NCBI RefSeq assembly: GCF_015751785.1
Contig: NZ_JADOTY010000001.1
Location: forward strand, 5,766,001-5,830,000
Length of the DNA stretch: 64,000 bases
Origin: Micromonospora vinacea
Lineage (GTDB): Bacteria > Actinomycetota > Actinomycetes > Mycobacteriales > Micromonosporaceae
Direction: 5' to 3'
The translations under genes were made by a program, and so were the position numbers. The notes under the pieces are model-generated. The model saw nothing but the letters and a program-made list of their open reading frames with translations. It was not told the DNA's origin and ran no database searches. Below, one piece after another: positions 42,047 to 50,594 of this stretch (position 1 is the first letter of the stretch; every line of letters begins with the position of its first letter).

Positions 42047-43072
42047 TCAGGTCGTCGCCGCCAGGTCGGTCAGGTCCAGCGGGGACCAGGCGTCGGCGGG
42101 GGCGTCGACGAGTTTCTCGAACCAGGCCCACGGCGGGACCGGGGCGTTGTCGCCGCTGCTGGTCAACGCCTGGGCCGCGACGAGGTGACCGAGGCGCAAC
42201 CGCCGCGTTGGGTCGAGGTCGCGCAGCAGCCCGGCCAGGTAGCCGGCGGCGAAGGCGTCTCCGGCGCCGACCGGCTCCACCACCGTCACCCGGGGCGCGG
42301 GCACGAAGACCGGTTCGGCGTCGCGGACCAGCGCGGTGGCGCCCACCGCGCCGTCCTTGACCACCACCGTCTCCGGGTCGGGCAACAGCTCGCGTACGGC
42401 CGTCGGGTCGGTGGTGCCCCAGAGGGTCTCCGCCTCGTCCTGCCCGACGAAGACGAGGTCGCAGCGGTTGGCGAGGTCGCGCAGCACCGGCGCGGCCTGC
42501 TCGGCGGACCACAGCCGGGCCCGGTGGTTGACGTCGAAACTGACCAGCGACCCCACCAGCGGCCGGTCGGTCACCGCGTGCTCGACCAGCGCGCGGCAGG
42601 AGGCGGACAGCGCCGGGGTGATTCCGGACAGGTGCAGCACCCGGGCACCGGCCAGCGCCGGGTCGGCCAGCGTGGCGGGGTCCATCCGGGCGGCCGCCGA
42701 CCCGGCCCGGTAGTAGTGCACGGCGGTCCCCTCCGGGCCGGGGTCCTTGACGTACAGGCCGGTGGGGGCGGTCGGGTCCACGCACACCTGGTCGACGCGG
42801 ACGCCGGCGGCGGCGACGTGTCGGATGACGGCCCGACCGAAGGGGTCGTCGCCGACCCGGCTCACCCAGCTCGTCCGGTGCCCCAGACGGGCCAGGTAAC
42901 CGGCCACGTTGGACTCGGCGCCACCGACCGACACGGCGACCCGCTCGGCGTGCTCCAACGGCTCACCCGGCGCGGGGCAGAGCACCACCATCGTCTCCCC
43001 CACCGTGGCCACCTCGACCGATGGAAGGCCGGCCGGGACGCTCGCCTGGTCCGGTCGGGAGTCGGTCGGCAT
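42047..43072 (-). CDS. PfkB-family carbohydrate kinase (probable 2-keto-3-deoxygluconate kinase)
   Basis: About 341 residues of the ribokinase fold. The N-terminal sugar-binding motif is VEVATVGETMVVLCPAPGEPLEHAERVAVSVGGAESNVAGYLARLG, and the C-terminal ATP/anion-hole motif is VVEPVGAGDAFAAGYLAGLL with the catalytic Asp. Linkage to a KDPG aldolase makes 2-keto-3-deoxygluconate the most likely substrate. The start is uncertain: ATG 43072 leaves about 20 variable residues before the fold. No regulator gene is adjacent. Confidence 0.85.
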   Translation of the reverse strand: MPTDSRPDQASVPAGLPSVEVATVGETMVVLCPAPGEPLEHAERVAVSVGGAESNVAGYLARLGHRTSWVSRVGDDPFGRAVIRHVAAAGVRVDQVCVDPTAPTGLYVKDPGPEGTAVHYYRAGSAAARMDPATLADPALAGARVLHLSGITPALSASCRALVEHAVTDRPLVGSLVSFDVNHRARLWSAEQAAPVLRDLANRCDLVFVGQDEAETLWGTTDPTAVRELLPDPETVVVKDGAVGATALVRDAEPVFVPAPRVTVVEPVGAGDAFAAGYLAGLLRDLDPTRRLRLGHLVAAQALTSSGDNAPVPPWAWFEKLVDAPADAWSPLDLTDLAATT

Positions 43073-43166
43073 CGGGCACACGTCCTCGCGGCGGGGGTCC
43101 TGGGCGTCGCCGAGCCTAGGTGTCCCGCGCGGGACGGGCAACCCGTCGTACGTCACACCTCCACGC

Positions 43167-44030
43167 TCAGGGCAACGTCAGCCCGTACGCGGCCAGCACC
43201 TCCGCGATCGGCTGGTAGTAGGTGGTGCCGCCGGCGGTGCAGTTACCGGTGCCGCCGGAGAGGATGCCGAGGATGGTGCCGGTGGAGGCCACGTAGAGCG
43301 GGCCGCCACTGTCCCCCGGCTCGGCGCAGATGTTGGTGCGGATCAGGCCGTAGATCACGCCGGTGGCGTAGTTGACGGTCTGGTTGAGACCGGTGACGGT
43401 GCCGCAGCGCACCCCGGTGGTGCTGCCGCTGCGGCACACGGCCTGACCGATGTACGCGTTGCCGGGGCCGTTGATGGTCAGCAGGCCGGGATAGGTGTAG
43501 ACAGCGCTCGGGTGGGCGATCCGCCCGGTGTAGCGGATCAGCCCGTAGTCGTTCGTGGGGTAGCTGGTGGCGGTGCGGGTGCCGAGCACGGTGGTCTGGG
43601 CGCTGTCGGTGTACCAGGTGGTGGCGGCGGCGGTGCAGTGCCCGGCGGTGATCACGTAGTAGGTGCTGCCGCTGCGCGCGTTCGCGCCGAGCGAGCAGCG
43701 CGCGCCACCGCCGCCGTAGATGCCCTGTCCGCCGGCGATCAGGGGGCGCAACGTTCCGGGTTCGCGGCGCAGCAGCACGCCGGCCCGGTCGGTCACCGCC
43801 CGCAGTGCGGCCAGCTCGCTGGGGGCCACGGTGTCGTCGACGGTGAGGGTCATCCGGCCGGTGGCGGGGTCGAGTCCCCAGGCGGTGCCCGGGGTGCGTA
43901 CCCCGGTCAGCGTGGCCGCCGTGTCGGCGGCGGGCGCGGCGGCCCGGTCGGGGACGGCGGCCTGCGCCGCGCCGGGCGCGACGAGCAGCAGGATGGTCAG
44001 GACGAGGGCGGCCAGCGGGGAGCGGCGCAT
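43167..44030 (-). CDS. streptogrisin-like secreted serine protease (S1 family)
   Basis: A 287-residue preproprotease. The signal peptide is ALVLTILLLVAPGAAQA. A short propeptide (about 25-95) ends near TLRPLIAGGQGIYGGGGARC, where the mature enzyme begins. The triad is His131 (VITAGHC), Asp161 (NDYGLIRY) and Ser241 (GDSGGPLY). Paired cysteines around the histidine loop, CRSGSTTGVRC and CAEPG/NC are the expected disulfides. Family members cleave bulky or hydrophobic sites outside the cell. GGAGG lies just before the ATG. Confidence 0.92.
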   Translation of the reverse strand: MRRSPLAALVLTILLLVAPGAAQAAVPDRAAAPAADTAATLTGVRTPGTAWGLDPATGRMTLTVDDTVAPSELAALRAVTDRAGVLLRREPGTLRPLIAGGQGIYGGGGARCSLGANARSGSTYYVITAGHCTAAATTWYTDSAQTTVLGTRTATSYPTNDYGLIRYTGRIAHPSAVYTYPGLLTINGPGNAYIGQAVCRSGSTTGVRCGTVTGLNQTVNYATGVIYGLIRTNICAEPGDSGGPLYVASTGTILGILSGGTGNCTAGGTTYYQPIAEVLAAYGLTLP

Positions 44031-44090
44031 CCGAACCTCCGAAGAGATTGAGATTTATGGATGCGGACAAGCATCGCCCGGCGTCCGACG

Positions 44091-44202
44091 CCGTGGCAAC
44101 CTCCGGTCGTCCCCTTCCCCGACCGGCGGGAATCGCCGATCCGGGGACGGCCCGTGTCAGGGCCGCCGATAATTCCCCGGGAGACGCGGCGGGAGGCCAG
44201 GC
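44091..44202 (+). repeat. duplicated 5' region of the first LtrA gene
   Basis: About 112 bases before the first LtrA start resemble 45421-45528 before the second. Shared blocks are CCGTGGCAA, GGCGGGAATCGCCGATCCGG, GCCGCCGATAAT and the ribosome-site region CGGCGGGAGGCC. Likely holds a duplicated promoter. Confidence 0.65.
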
Positions 44203-45384
44203 ATGACCACCAAAGGGAATGCGGCGCTGGTACGCCGGCTGGACCAGTCGACCCGGGCAACACTGCTGGAGTTGCTCTTCGACGTGGTCTTCGTGGCCGC
44301 ACTCGCACTGACATCGAAACTGTTGTCCGAAGAGCTTTCCTGGTCCGGCGGCGCCAAGCTGCTGCTGATGCTGACCGCCGTCTGGTGGACGTGGTCGGTC
44401 ACCACGACCACTACCGAGTTCTACGATCCGCAGCAACGCCCGATCCAGGCCATCCTGATGATCGCCATGGTCGGGTCGGTGGCGATGGCGGCATCGCTGC
44501 CGATGGTCAGCATCGGGCACCTGCTGCTCTTCGTGATCTCGTACGTCGGCAACCACGTGATTCGCTGCATCATCCTGGTCACCGCCCTGCACCGGCAGGG
44601 GCACCGGACGGCCAGGGAGCGGGCCACCCGGTTTCTCTCCTGGTTCACGGTGTCCGGCGTCTTCTGGGTCCTCGGCGCGCTGTCGGAAACCCCGAACTGG
44701 GGGCTCTGGACGATCGCCATAACGATCGACCTGGTCGGCGGGGCGACCCGCTACCCCACACCCCGGCTGGGCCGGGTGCCGCTCGCGCAGTACGGGCGGA
44801 CCACCGAGCACCTGGGCGAGCGGTACCAACAGTTCATCATCCTGGCCCTCGGCGACATCATCCTGTTGCCGACGCTGCAGGTCAGCCGGGGCCACCTCGA
44901 CCACCTCCGGCTCGCCTCCCTGCTCTGCGCCTTTGCCACCATGCTGCTGCTCTGGCAGATCTACGTCTTCCGCGCCGGCGAGTTGTTGGTGGCGGCCGGG
45001 TCCCACGGGAGCCGGGCCACGCGACTGGCCCCGTTCACCCATCTGGTCCTGCTGGCCGGCGTGGCCTGCACCGCCGCCGCCTTCGACCTGGTCGTCACCA
45101 GGCCGACCGGAACGACGCCGGTACCGTGGCTCGTCCTGATCATCATCGGCCCCACGCTGTTCGTGGTCGGCCGCGTCCTCTTCACCATGGCGGTGTCGTG
45201 GGTCCTGCCGTGGCGGCGAGTTGCCTGGCAGCTCCTACCACTGCTGGTGCTGCCGTGGGCCGGTGGTTGGCCGCCGGTGCTGGTAGCCACGATCGTTGCG
45301 CTCGGGTTGGCCGGTCACATCCTGTTTCCCGGAGCAGCCCGGGAGACCACGCCGGGCCTGCAGCTGCGGCAACCCGCCGACTGA
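44203..45384 (+). CDS. low temperature requirement protein A (LtrA) family membrane protein
   Basis: A 393-residue polytopic membrane protein with about twelve helices. The family signature is visible in TLLELLFDVVFVAALALTSKLL, VWWTWSVTTTTTEFYDPQQRPIQ and LGERYQQFIILALGDIILLPTLQVS. LtrA was named from growth of Listeria in the cold; molecular function is still unclear. GGGAGG precedes the ATG. It is followed 144 bases later by a close paralogue in the same orientation. The two share flanking DNA on both sides, so this is a recent tandem duplication of a whole transcription unit. Confidence 0.88.
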   Translation: MTTKGNAALVRRLDQSTRATLLELLFDVVFVAALALTSKLLSEELSWSGGAKLLLMLTAVWWTWSVTTTTTEFYDPQQRPIQAILMIAMVGSVAMAASLPMVSIGHLLLFVISYVGNHVIRCIILVTALHRQGHRTARERATRFLSWFTVSGVFWVLGALSETPNWGLWTIAITIDLVGGATRYPTPRLGRVPLAQYGRTTEHLGERYQQFIILALGDIILLPTLQVSRGHLDHLRLASLLCAFATMLLLWQIYVFRAGELLVAAGSHGSRATRLAPFTHLVLLAGVACTAAAFDLVVTRPTGTTPVPWLVLIIIGPTLFVVGRVLFTMAVSWVLPWRRVAWQLLPLLVLPWAGGWPPVLVATIVALGLAGHILFPGAARETTPGLQLRQPAD

Positions 45385-45420
45385 CCCGCCACGCTCAGCC
45401 AGAGTGTCGACCGGCGCTCG

Positions 45421-45528
45421 CCGTGGCAATCTACGGCCGCCCTTGCCCGACGGGCGGGAATCGCCGATCCGGGGACGGGCCGCGCTGGCGCCGCCGATAA
45501 TCCTCGGAGACACGGCGGGAGGCCGGGC
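45421..45528 (+). repeat. duplicated 5' region of the second LtrA gene
   Basis: Second copy of the block described at 44091-44202, about 108 bases long. The shared central block is 20 bases or more of identity around GGGAATCGCCGATCCGGGGA. The sequence just after each LtrA stop codon (CGCTCAGCC, then AGTGTCGA) is also shared. Confidence 0.65.
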
Positions 45529-46713
45529 ATGACCACCGGAGGCACCGCGGCGCTGGTACGCCGGCCGGACGGTTCGACCCGGGCCACGCTGCTGGAGTTG
45601 CTCTTCGACGTGGTCTTCGTGGCTTCGCTCGCGCTGACCTCGACCCTGCTCGCGCAACGCCACAACTGGTCCGGCGCCGCGATGGTCCTGCTGATGCTGA
45701 CCGCGATCTGGTGGACCTGGTCGGTCACCTCCACCACCACCGAGTTCTACGACCCGCAGCAGCGCCCCATCCAGACCATCCTCATGGCGGCCATGGTCGG
45801 CTCGGTCGGGATGGCGGCATCGCTGCCGATGGTCTCCGACGGGCACGCGATGGTCTTCGCGATCTCCTACGTCGGCACGCACGTGATCCGCGGCATCATC
45901 CTGGTCACGACCTTGTACCGGCAGCGACATCGGGCGGCCATGGTCCGGGCCACCCGGTTCTTCTTCTGGTTCGTGGTGTCCGGCATCTTCTGGATCACCG
46001 GCGCGGTGTCCGGCACGGTGAACTGGACCCTCTGGACCATCGCCATCGCGATCGACCTGCTCTCCGCGGCGGCCCGCTACCCCACGCCCTGGCTGGGCCG
46101 GGTGCCCTTCGAGCAGTACGAGCGGACCACCGCGCATCTGGGCGAGCGGTACCAGCAGTTCATCATCCTGGCCCTCGGCGACATCATCCTGGTGCCCACT
46201 TTGCAGGTCAGCCGGGGCCCGCTGGCCGGGCTCCGGGTCGCCGCGCTGTTCTGCGCGTTCGCCATCATGTTGCTGCTCTGGCAGGTCTACGTCTTCCGGG
46301 CCGGCGAGCTGCTGGAGGCTGGGGCCGGGCCGAAGTCGGGCCGGCCGGCGCGGGTGGCTCCGTACACCCATCTGGTGATGCTGGCCGGGGTGGTCGCCAC
46401 GGCGGCCTCGTTCGACCTGGTCGTGACCCGGCCGACCGGCACCACACCGGTGGCGTGGCTCTTACTGATCCTGGGCGGCCCGGCGCTGTTCGTGATCGGC
46501 CGCGCCCTGTTCACAGTGCTGGTGTCCATGCTCGTGCCGTGGCGGCGAATGCTCTGCCTCCCCCTGCCGCTGCTGACGCTGCCGTGGGCTGGCCGCTGGC
46601 CGCCGCTGCTGGTCACCGCAGTCGTGGCGCTCACGCTGGCGGCGCACATCGTGATTCCCGGAGCGGCCCGGGAGACCACACCGGGCCTGCGGATGCGGCA
46701 ATCCGACGACTGA
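45529..46713 (+). CDS. LtrA-family membrane protein, tandem paralogue
   Basis: A 394-residue paralogue that aligns end to end with the preceding protein without gaps of note; by eye roughly 70% of residues match. Conserved parts are again TLLELLFDVVFVASLALTSTLLAQ, TEFYDPQQRPIQTILMAAMVGS and YQQFIILALGDIILVPTLQVS. Differences concentrate in the first loop after helix 2 (AQRHNWSGA versus SEELSWSGG) and in the C-terminal helices. The two copies may serve different conditions or add dosage. It ends nine bases from the convergent nucleosidase gene, so the 3' ends nearly touch. Confidence 0.88.
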   Translation: MTTGGTAALVRRPDGSTRATLLELLFDVVFVASLALTSTLLAQRHNWSGAAMVLLMLTAIWWTWSVTSTTTEFYDPQQRPIQTILMAAMVGSVGMAASLPMVSDGHAMVFAISYVGTHVIRGIILVTTLYRQRHRAAMVRATRFFFWFVVSGIFWITGAVSGTVNWTLWTIAIAIDLLSAAARYPTPWLGRVPFEQYERTTAHLGERYQQFIILALGDIILVPTLQVSRGPLAGLRVAALFCAFAIMLLLWQVYVFRAGELLEAGAGPKSGRPARVAPYTHLVMLAGVVATAASFDLVVTRPTGTTPVAWLLLILGGPALFVIGRALFTVLVSMLVPWRRMLCLPLPLLTLPWAGRWPPLLVTAVVALTLAAHIVIPGAARETTPGLRMRQSDD

Positions 46714-46722
46714 CCCCGACGC

Positions 46723-47295
46723 TCAGCCGAAGTGTCGAGCGGCCCACTCGGCGAGGTCCCGGGCGCACGCGTCCACCGACTCCTGCCAGGTCCGGGCCGC
46801 GCCGTCCCCCGCCTCGTCGCTGACCTGCTTGACCAGCCGGCACGGCACGCCGGCCTGCGCGGCGGCCCAGGCCACCGCGTACCCCTCCATGTCGACCAGG
46901 TCGGCCCGCTGCGCCAACCGGTCCCGCTCCGCGTCGTCGGCCACGAAGGTGTCACCGGTGGCCAGCACCGCGCCCTCGGCGGCCAGCGACAGCGGCGCCC
47001 CGTAGGTCTCGCCGGTGAGCGTGCGCAGCAGGTCGGTGTCCAGGTCGTGCTGGAGCACTGTGGCGACCTCGTGGATGCCGGCCCACCCGGGGCGCAACGC
47101 GCCAGCCGTGCCCAGGTTGAGCAGCAGGGTGGGACGCGGCCCGGCGGCCAGCACCGCGGCCACCGCGCTGGCGGCGTTCACCTTGCCCATGCCGGTGAGC
47201 AGGACCGGCAGCTCGGGCGGCAGGTAGCGGGCCTCCTCCCCCACCGCAAGAACCACCAACGGACGATCGGCGCGGACCGTACCTCGAAGATTCAC
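46723..47295 (-). CDS. nucleoside phosphorylase/nucleosidase (PNP_UDP_1 superfamily)
   Basis: About 190 residues of the MTA/SAH nucleosidase or nucleoside phosphorylase fold. LLTGMGKVNAASAVAAVLA is the phosphate or nucleobase loop, LLLNLGTAGALRPG the conserved Gly-rich strand, and DLVDMEGYAVAWAAAQAGVPCRLVKQVSDEAG carries the ribose-binding Met-Glu and the late catalytic Asp. It cleaves N-glycosidic bonds of a purine nucleoside; which one is open (5'-methylthioadenosine, SAH or futalosine). I took GTG 47295 because the fold begins soon after; no clear ribosome site is seen, so it may be leaderless. The longer frame to 47379 would overlap the Hsp70-fusion gene. Confidence 0.75.
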   Translation of the reverse strand: MNLRGTVRADRPLVVLAVGEEARYLPPELPVLLTGMGKVNAASAVAAVLAAGPRPTLLLNLGTAGALRPGWAGIHEVATVLQHDLDTDLLRTLTGETYGAPLSLAAEGAVLATGDTFVADDAERDRLAQRADLVDMEGYAVAWAAAQAGVPCRLVKQVSDEAGDGAARTWQESVDACARDLAEWAARHFG

Positions 47296-47332
47296 CGGAG
47301 CATCGTACGAGCCGACCGATGGGCCGTCGACG

Positions 47333-50023
47333 TCAGTCGTCGGTGAAGCGGTACAGCACGAAGTCCTTCTCCGCGCCACAGGCGATCATGTGGGTGTTCC
47401 AGGAGCAGGACGAGCTACGCACGTCCTTCAGCTCACCCAACTCGTCGACCTCCCCGGACTCGGCCCACACGCCGGCCAGCACCCGGTTGTCAGCGACCAC
47501 GCTGGGCGCCTTGGCGAAGACCAGCAGGTTGCCCGCGTCGAGGCGGACCGCCACCCCGCCCCGGTCCCGCAGCACCGGCTTGCCGGCGGCGTCGAAGACC
47601 GTGACGGTCGGATCCGGGAACTCCCGCTGGGCGAGCACCTGCTCACCCAGGGCAACCAGGCCGGTCACGCCCGGCGCCGCCCAGCTGATCATGCGCTCGC
47701 CCTCGGTGGCCGCCACCACCTCGGTGCGGGCGACGTCATTGTCCGGCACCTGCAACAGGCAGGCCCGCCGCTCCCCGCAGGCCACCAGCTCTTTCGGGCG
47801 GTACGCGTCGTTCCCGGACCGGTGCAGCACCACCGGCTCGGCGTCGGAACCCAGGTCGTACGCGAGCAACTGGTAACCACCCTCGTTGGCGGCCACGTAC
47901 AGGCGGTCCTCGTGGGCGACCACCAGGTCGTCGAGGTCGGCAACGCTGCCCCACTGGCGCAGCACCGCGCCGGAGGCCATGTCGAGCAGCCGCACCGACC
48001 GGTCCGCACCCACCTGGACGAGTCGCCGCCCCTTGCTCGTCCACGGGTTGCGGGGCGTGCCGTCGAGGAAGGCCGGCCCGCCCGCCGCCGCGTCGGTGCC
48101 GACCGGCCGGACCACGGTACGGCCACCGGAGTACTGGCCGCGGGGGTTGGGCTCGGTCCACTTCGCCGAACCGTTGGTCAGGCGCAGGCCGACCAGTTCG
48201 TCAGCGGCCCGGTCCACCAGCACCGCCGTGTCGTCGGCGAAGTAGACGTCGTCGTCACCACGCAGTACGCGCTGCCAGCGCTGCTCGCCGGTACGACCGT
48301 CGAGGACGGCCAGCGGTCGGGGGGTGCTGTCGCCGGGCGCGTCGGCGAGGACCGCGACCGCCCCGGGGACGGCGATGATCGCCTCCCAGTCGTCGGCGCG
48401 CACATCGGTCTGCTTGCGCCACACCTCGCGGCCGTCGCCCGCGTCGACGGCCACCACCTCCAACCGGTCGTCCGGCAGCGGGAAAGCGAGGTAGGCCCGG
48501 TCGTCGAGCACCGCCGTCCACATGTCGACCGGCCGCTCGGCGCCGGCCGACGGCCGGGACAGCTCGTGCAGCGAGTCGAACTTCAGATCCGGGTAGCGGT
48601 CCCGGGTCAGGTAGAGCGTCGCCGCGGTGGCCACCCCGGCCAGGGCCAGCACCGCGCCGAGCACCACCCAGCGCGCCCGCCGCCAGCGGGTCGCGCCGCC
48701 CGGCGGGGTCGGGGTGGCGCCGGCCAGTCCCGGCCCGGGCGGCGGGCCCGCCGGCGGGGTCGCCCCCGGCCAGGGCTGCGACGGTACGACCGGCGCGGGC
48801 GCTCCGGCCGGGGCGGGCGGGCTCACCGGAGCCGGCGCGGGTGGTGCGAGCGGCGCTCCCGCGTACGCCGGGGCGGGCAGCGCCTTCCGCAGCGGAAGGT
48901 CGGTCAGGGCGCCCTCGGCCACCGGCAACTCCGGCTGGTCGAGCACCGTCGGCGCGATCCCCAGTTCGGCGTGCAGCATGCGGGCCACCAGCGGGATCCG
49001 TGACGACCCTCCCACGAGGAACAGCCCGGCGAGTTGATCGGGGCTGAGGCCGGCGGCGGCGATCACCTCCCGGGCCCGCTGCACGGCCCGGCTCAGCAGC
49101 GGCGTGGCCACCCGTTCGACGTCCGCCCGGGTCAGCTGGATCGTCTCGGCCACCCCCGGCACCGCGACCGGGGCGGTCGAAGACCGGGACAGGGTCTCCT
49201 TCGCGCCTCGTACCTCGTCCCAGAGCCGGACCTGGTCGCGGCGCTGCGCCGGATCCGCCGGCCCTGTGAGCCGGGCCCACTGCGCGGCGTGCCGCTCACC
49301 GACCAACTCGCCGACCCGCCGCACCAGCGCGGCGTCGAGGTCCAGGCCGCCCAGGTCGGGCAGGCCACCGTCGGCGACCACGCTGAAGCCGGAGTCACCC
49401 CAGGGGTCCGCGCCCTCGTTGCGCAGCACGGCGACGTCGAGCGTTCCGCCACCGAAGTCGAACACCGCGATCGCCCCGCCGACCGGCACCGGACGGTGCA
49501 GCACCTGCGTGTAGTAGCGGGCGGCGGCCACCGGCTCCCGCAGCAGCCGGGTGCCGGGCGGTGTCGGCCCGGCGAGGGTGTGCTCGGCCGCCTGCGGCCA
49601 GCCCGCCCGCAGCAGCGCGTCGGCGAGGACCTGCCGCCGCGTCGCGTCCCAGGCGGCCGGGCAGGTGACCACGGCCGGGGGCAGGAAACCCACAGCGCCC
49701 ACCGCCGCCCGACCGACCGCCGCCAGCACCGCGGCGAGCAGGTCGGCCGGCGGGTACGCACGGTCGCCGAGCCGCACTGTCGGCTCGTCCACCCGACGCT
49801 TCGGGTTCGCCTCGAACCGGGCCGGATCGGCCTGCGCCAACCGTCGGGCGTCCCAACCGGTGTGCAGGGTGCCGTCCGGGTCGGCGTAGACGGCGGACGG
49901 ACTGAGGGGTTGACCGTCCATCAGCAGCGGACGGGTCCGCCCGTCCGGCCAGCGCAGCACCGCGACTGTGTTGGACGTACCGAGGTCGACGCCGAGAGCG
50001 AAACCCTCGTGCTGGCCTGCCAT
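47333..50023 (-). CDS. Hsp70-like ATPase fused to a membrane helix and PQQ-type beta-propeller, 896 aa
   Basis: Three-part protein. Residues 1 to about 370 are an Hsp70/actin-fold ATPase domain: ALGVDLGTSNTVAVLRW (phosphate 1), AVFDFGGGTLDVAVL (phosphate 2), LFLVGGSSRIPLVARML (adenosine). There is no Hsp70 substrate-binding domain. A Pro/Ala/Gly linker (about 375-440) leads to one membrane helix (ARWVVLGAVLALAGVATAATLYL). The last 400 residues form a beta-propeller of PQQ/quinoprotein type, with repeated blades such as VVAVDAGDGREVWRKQT, LAVLDGRTGEQRWQRVL and LLDMASGAVLRQWG. Topology suggests a cytosolic ATPase and an extracytoplasmic sensor or scaffold. Function unknown. Convergent neighbours are absent; the nucleosidase lies downstream. 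Confidence 0.83.
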   Translation of the reverse strand: MAGQHEGFALGVDLGTSNTVAVLRWPDGRTRPLLMDGQPLSPSAVYADPDGTLHTGWDARRLAQADPARFEANPKRRVDEPTVRLGDRAYPPADLLAAVLAAVGRAAVGAVGFLPPAVVTCPAAWDATRRQVLADALLRAGWPQAAEHTLAGPTPPGTRLLREPVAAARYYTQVLHRPVPVGGAIAVFDFGGGTLDVAVLRNEGADPWGDSGFSVVADGGLPDLGGLDLDAALVRRVGELVGERHAAQWARLTGPADPAQRRDQVRLWDEVRGAKETLSRSSTAPVAVPGVAETIQLTRADVERVATPLLSRAVQRAREVIAAAGLSPDQLAGLFLVGGSSRIPLVARMLHAELGIAPTVLDQPELPVAEGALTDLPLRKALPAPAYAGAPLAPPAPAPVSPPAPAGAPAPVVPSQPWPGATPPAGPPPGPGLAGATPTPPGGATRWRRARWVVLGAVLALAGVATAATLYLTRDRYPDLKFDSLHELSRPSAGAERPVDMWTAVLDDRAYLAFPLPDDRLEVVAVDAGDGREVWRKQTDVRADDWEAIIAVPGAVAVLADAPGDSTPRPLAVLDGRTGEQRWQRVLRGDDDVYFADDTAVLVDRAADELVGLRLTNGSAKWTEPNPRGQYSGGRTVVRPVGTDAAAGGPAFLDGTPRNPWTSKGRRLVQVGADRSVRLLDMASGAVLRQWGSVADLDDLVVAHEDRLYVAANEGGYQLLAYDLGSDAEPVVLHRSGNDAYRPKELVACGERRACLLQVPDNDVARTEVVAATEGERMISWAAPGVTGLVALGEQVLAQREFPDPTVTVFDAAGKPVLRDRGGVAVRLDAGNLLVFAKAPSVVADNRVLAGVWAESGEVDELGELKDVRSSSCSWNTHMIACGAEKDFVLYRFTDD

Positions 50024-50125
50024 TGACCGATACCTCCGCCGCGACGAGGGGAACTCGACCCCGCATCGTACGCAGGCCCCGCCGCACTGCTGATCACTCG
50101 GTCCGGGGTGGTCGGTGACGCCCGT

Positions 50126-50584
50126 TCAGTGGGTGGAGTGGACGCCCACCACCTCGTCCTCGCTGGTCTCCCCGGTCAGCTGGAAGCCGAGCTTCAGGTA
50201 GAACCGCTCCGGGCCGTCCGGCCCCGGCTTCCACGTCGTGTAGACGCGGTCGTGCCCCCGTCGGCGGGCCTCGTCGCGGACGGCCTGCACGGCGAAGCGG
50301 CCGTACCCCCGGCCCTGGTGCTCGGCGGCGATGTTCAGCCGCCACAGCCCCGAGCGCCTGTCGTGCGGCTGGGCCGGATCCCACACGATGTCGAAGAAGC
50401 CCATCAGGAAGCCGACGATCTCGTCATCCTCGACGATCAGACGCGGCCACGCGATATCGGGCTGCACGTACGCCTCGGCGAGGGACCAGGCTACCGGAGA
50501 CGAGAACTTCTCCTGGTCGGGCCGCACGCTCACCCGGCACGCGGCCTCCACATTGTCTTGAGTGACTTTCACCAGTAGCGGCAC
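50126..50584 (-). CDS. GNAT-family N-acetyltransferase
   Basis: About 152 residues. IAWPRLIVEDDEIVGFLMGFFDIVWDP leads to the acetyl-CoA motif LWRLNIAAEHQGRGYGRFAVQAVRDEARRRG, and the fold closes with PERFYLKLGFQLTGE. Close in style to spermine/spermidine-type acetyltransferases, but the acceptor is not evident. GTG 50584 is the likely start; a second GTG nine bases upstream is possible. It lies directly after the TetR-type gene, with stop and start nearly touching, so the two are probably co-transcribed. Confidence 0.84.
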   Translation of the reverse strand: MPLLVKVTQDNVEAACRVSVRPDQEKFSSPVAWSLAEAYVQPDIAWPRLIVEDDEIVGFLMGFFDIVWDPAQPHDRRSGLWRLNIAAEHQGRGYGRFAVQAVRDEARRRGHDRVYTTWKPGPDGPERFYLKLGFQLTGETSEDEVVGVHSTH

Positions 50585-50594
50585 GCCGGCCACC

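Noticed and set aside
37390..42360. A 1656-codon open frame on the plus strand
   Set aside because: It runs antisense to the subtilisin and aldolase genes. It is His/Gly/Arg/Asp-rich with no domain motif, and arises from third-position GC bias opposite a well-supported gene.
43243..45042. A 599-codon minus-strand frame spanning a protease and LtrA
   Set aside because: It is out of frame with one true gene and antisense to the other, and is Arg/Gln/Gly-rich.
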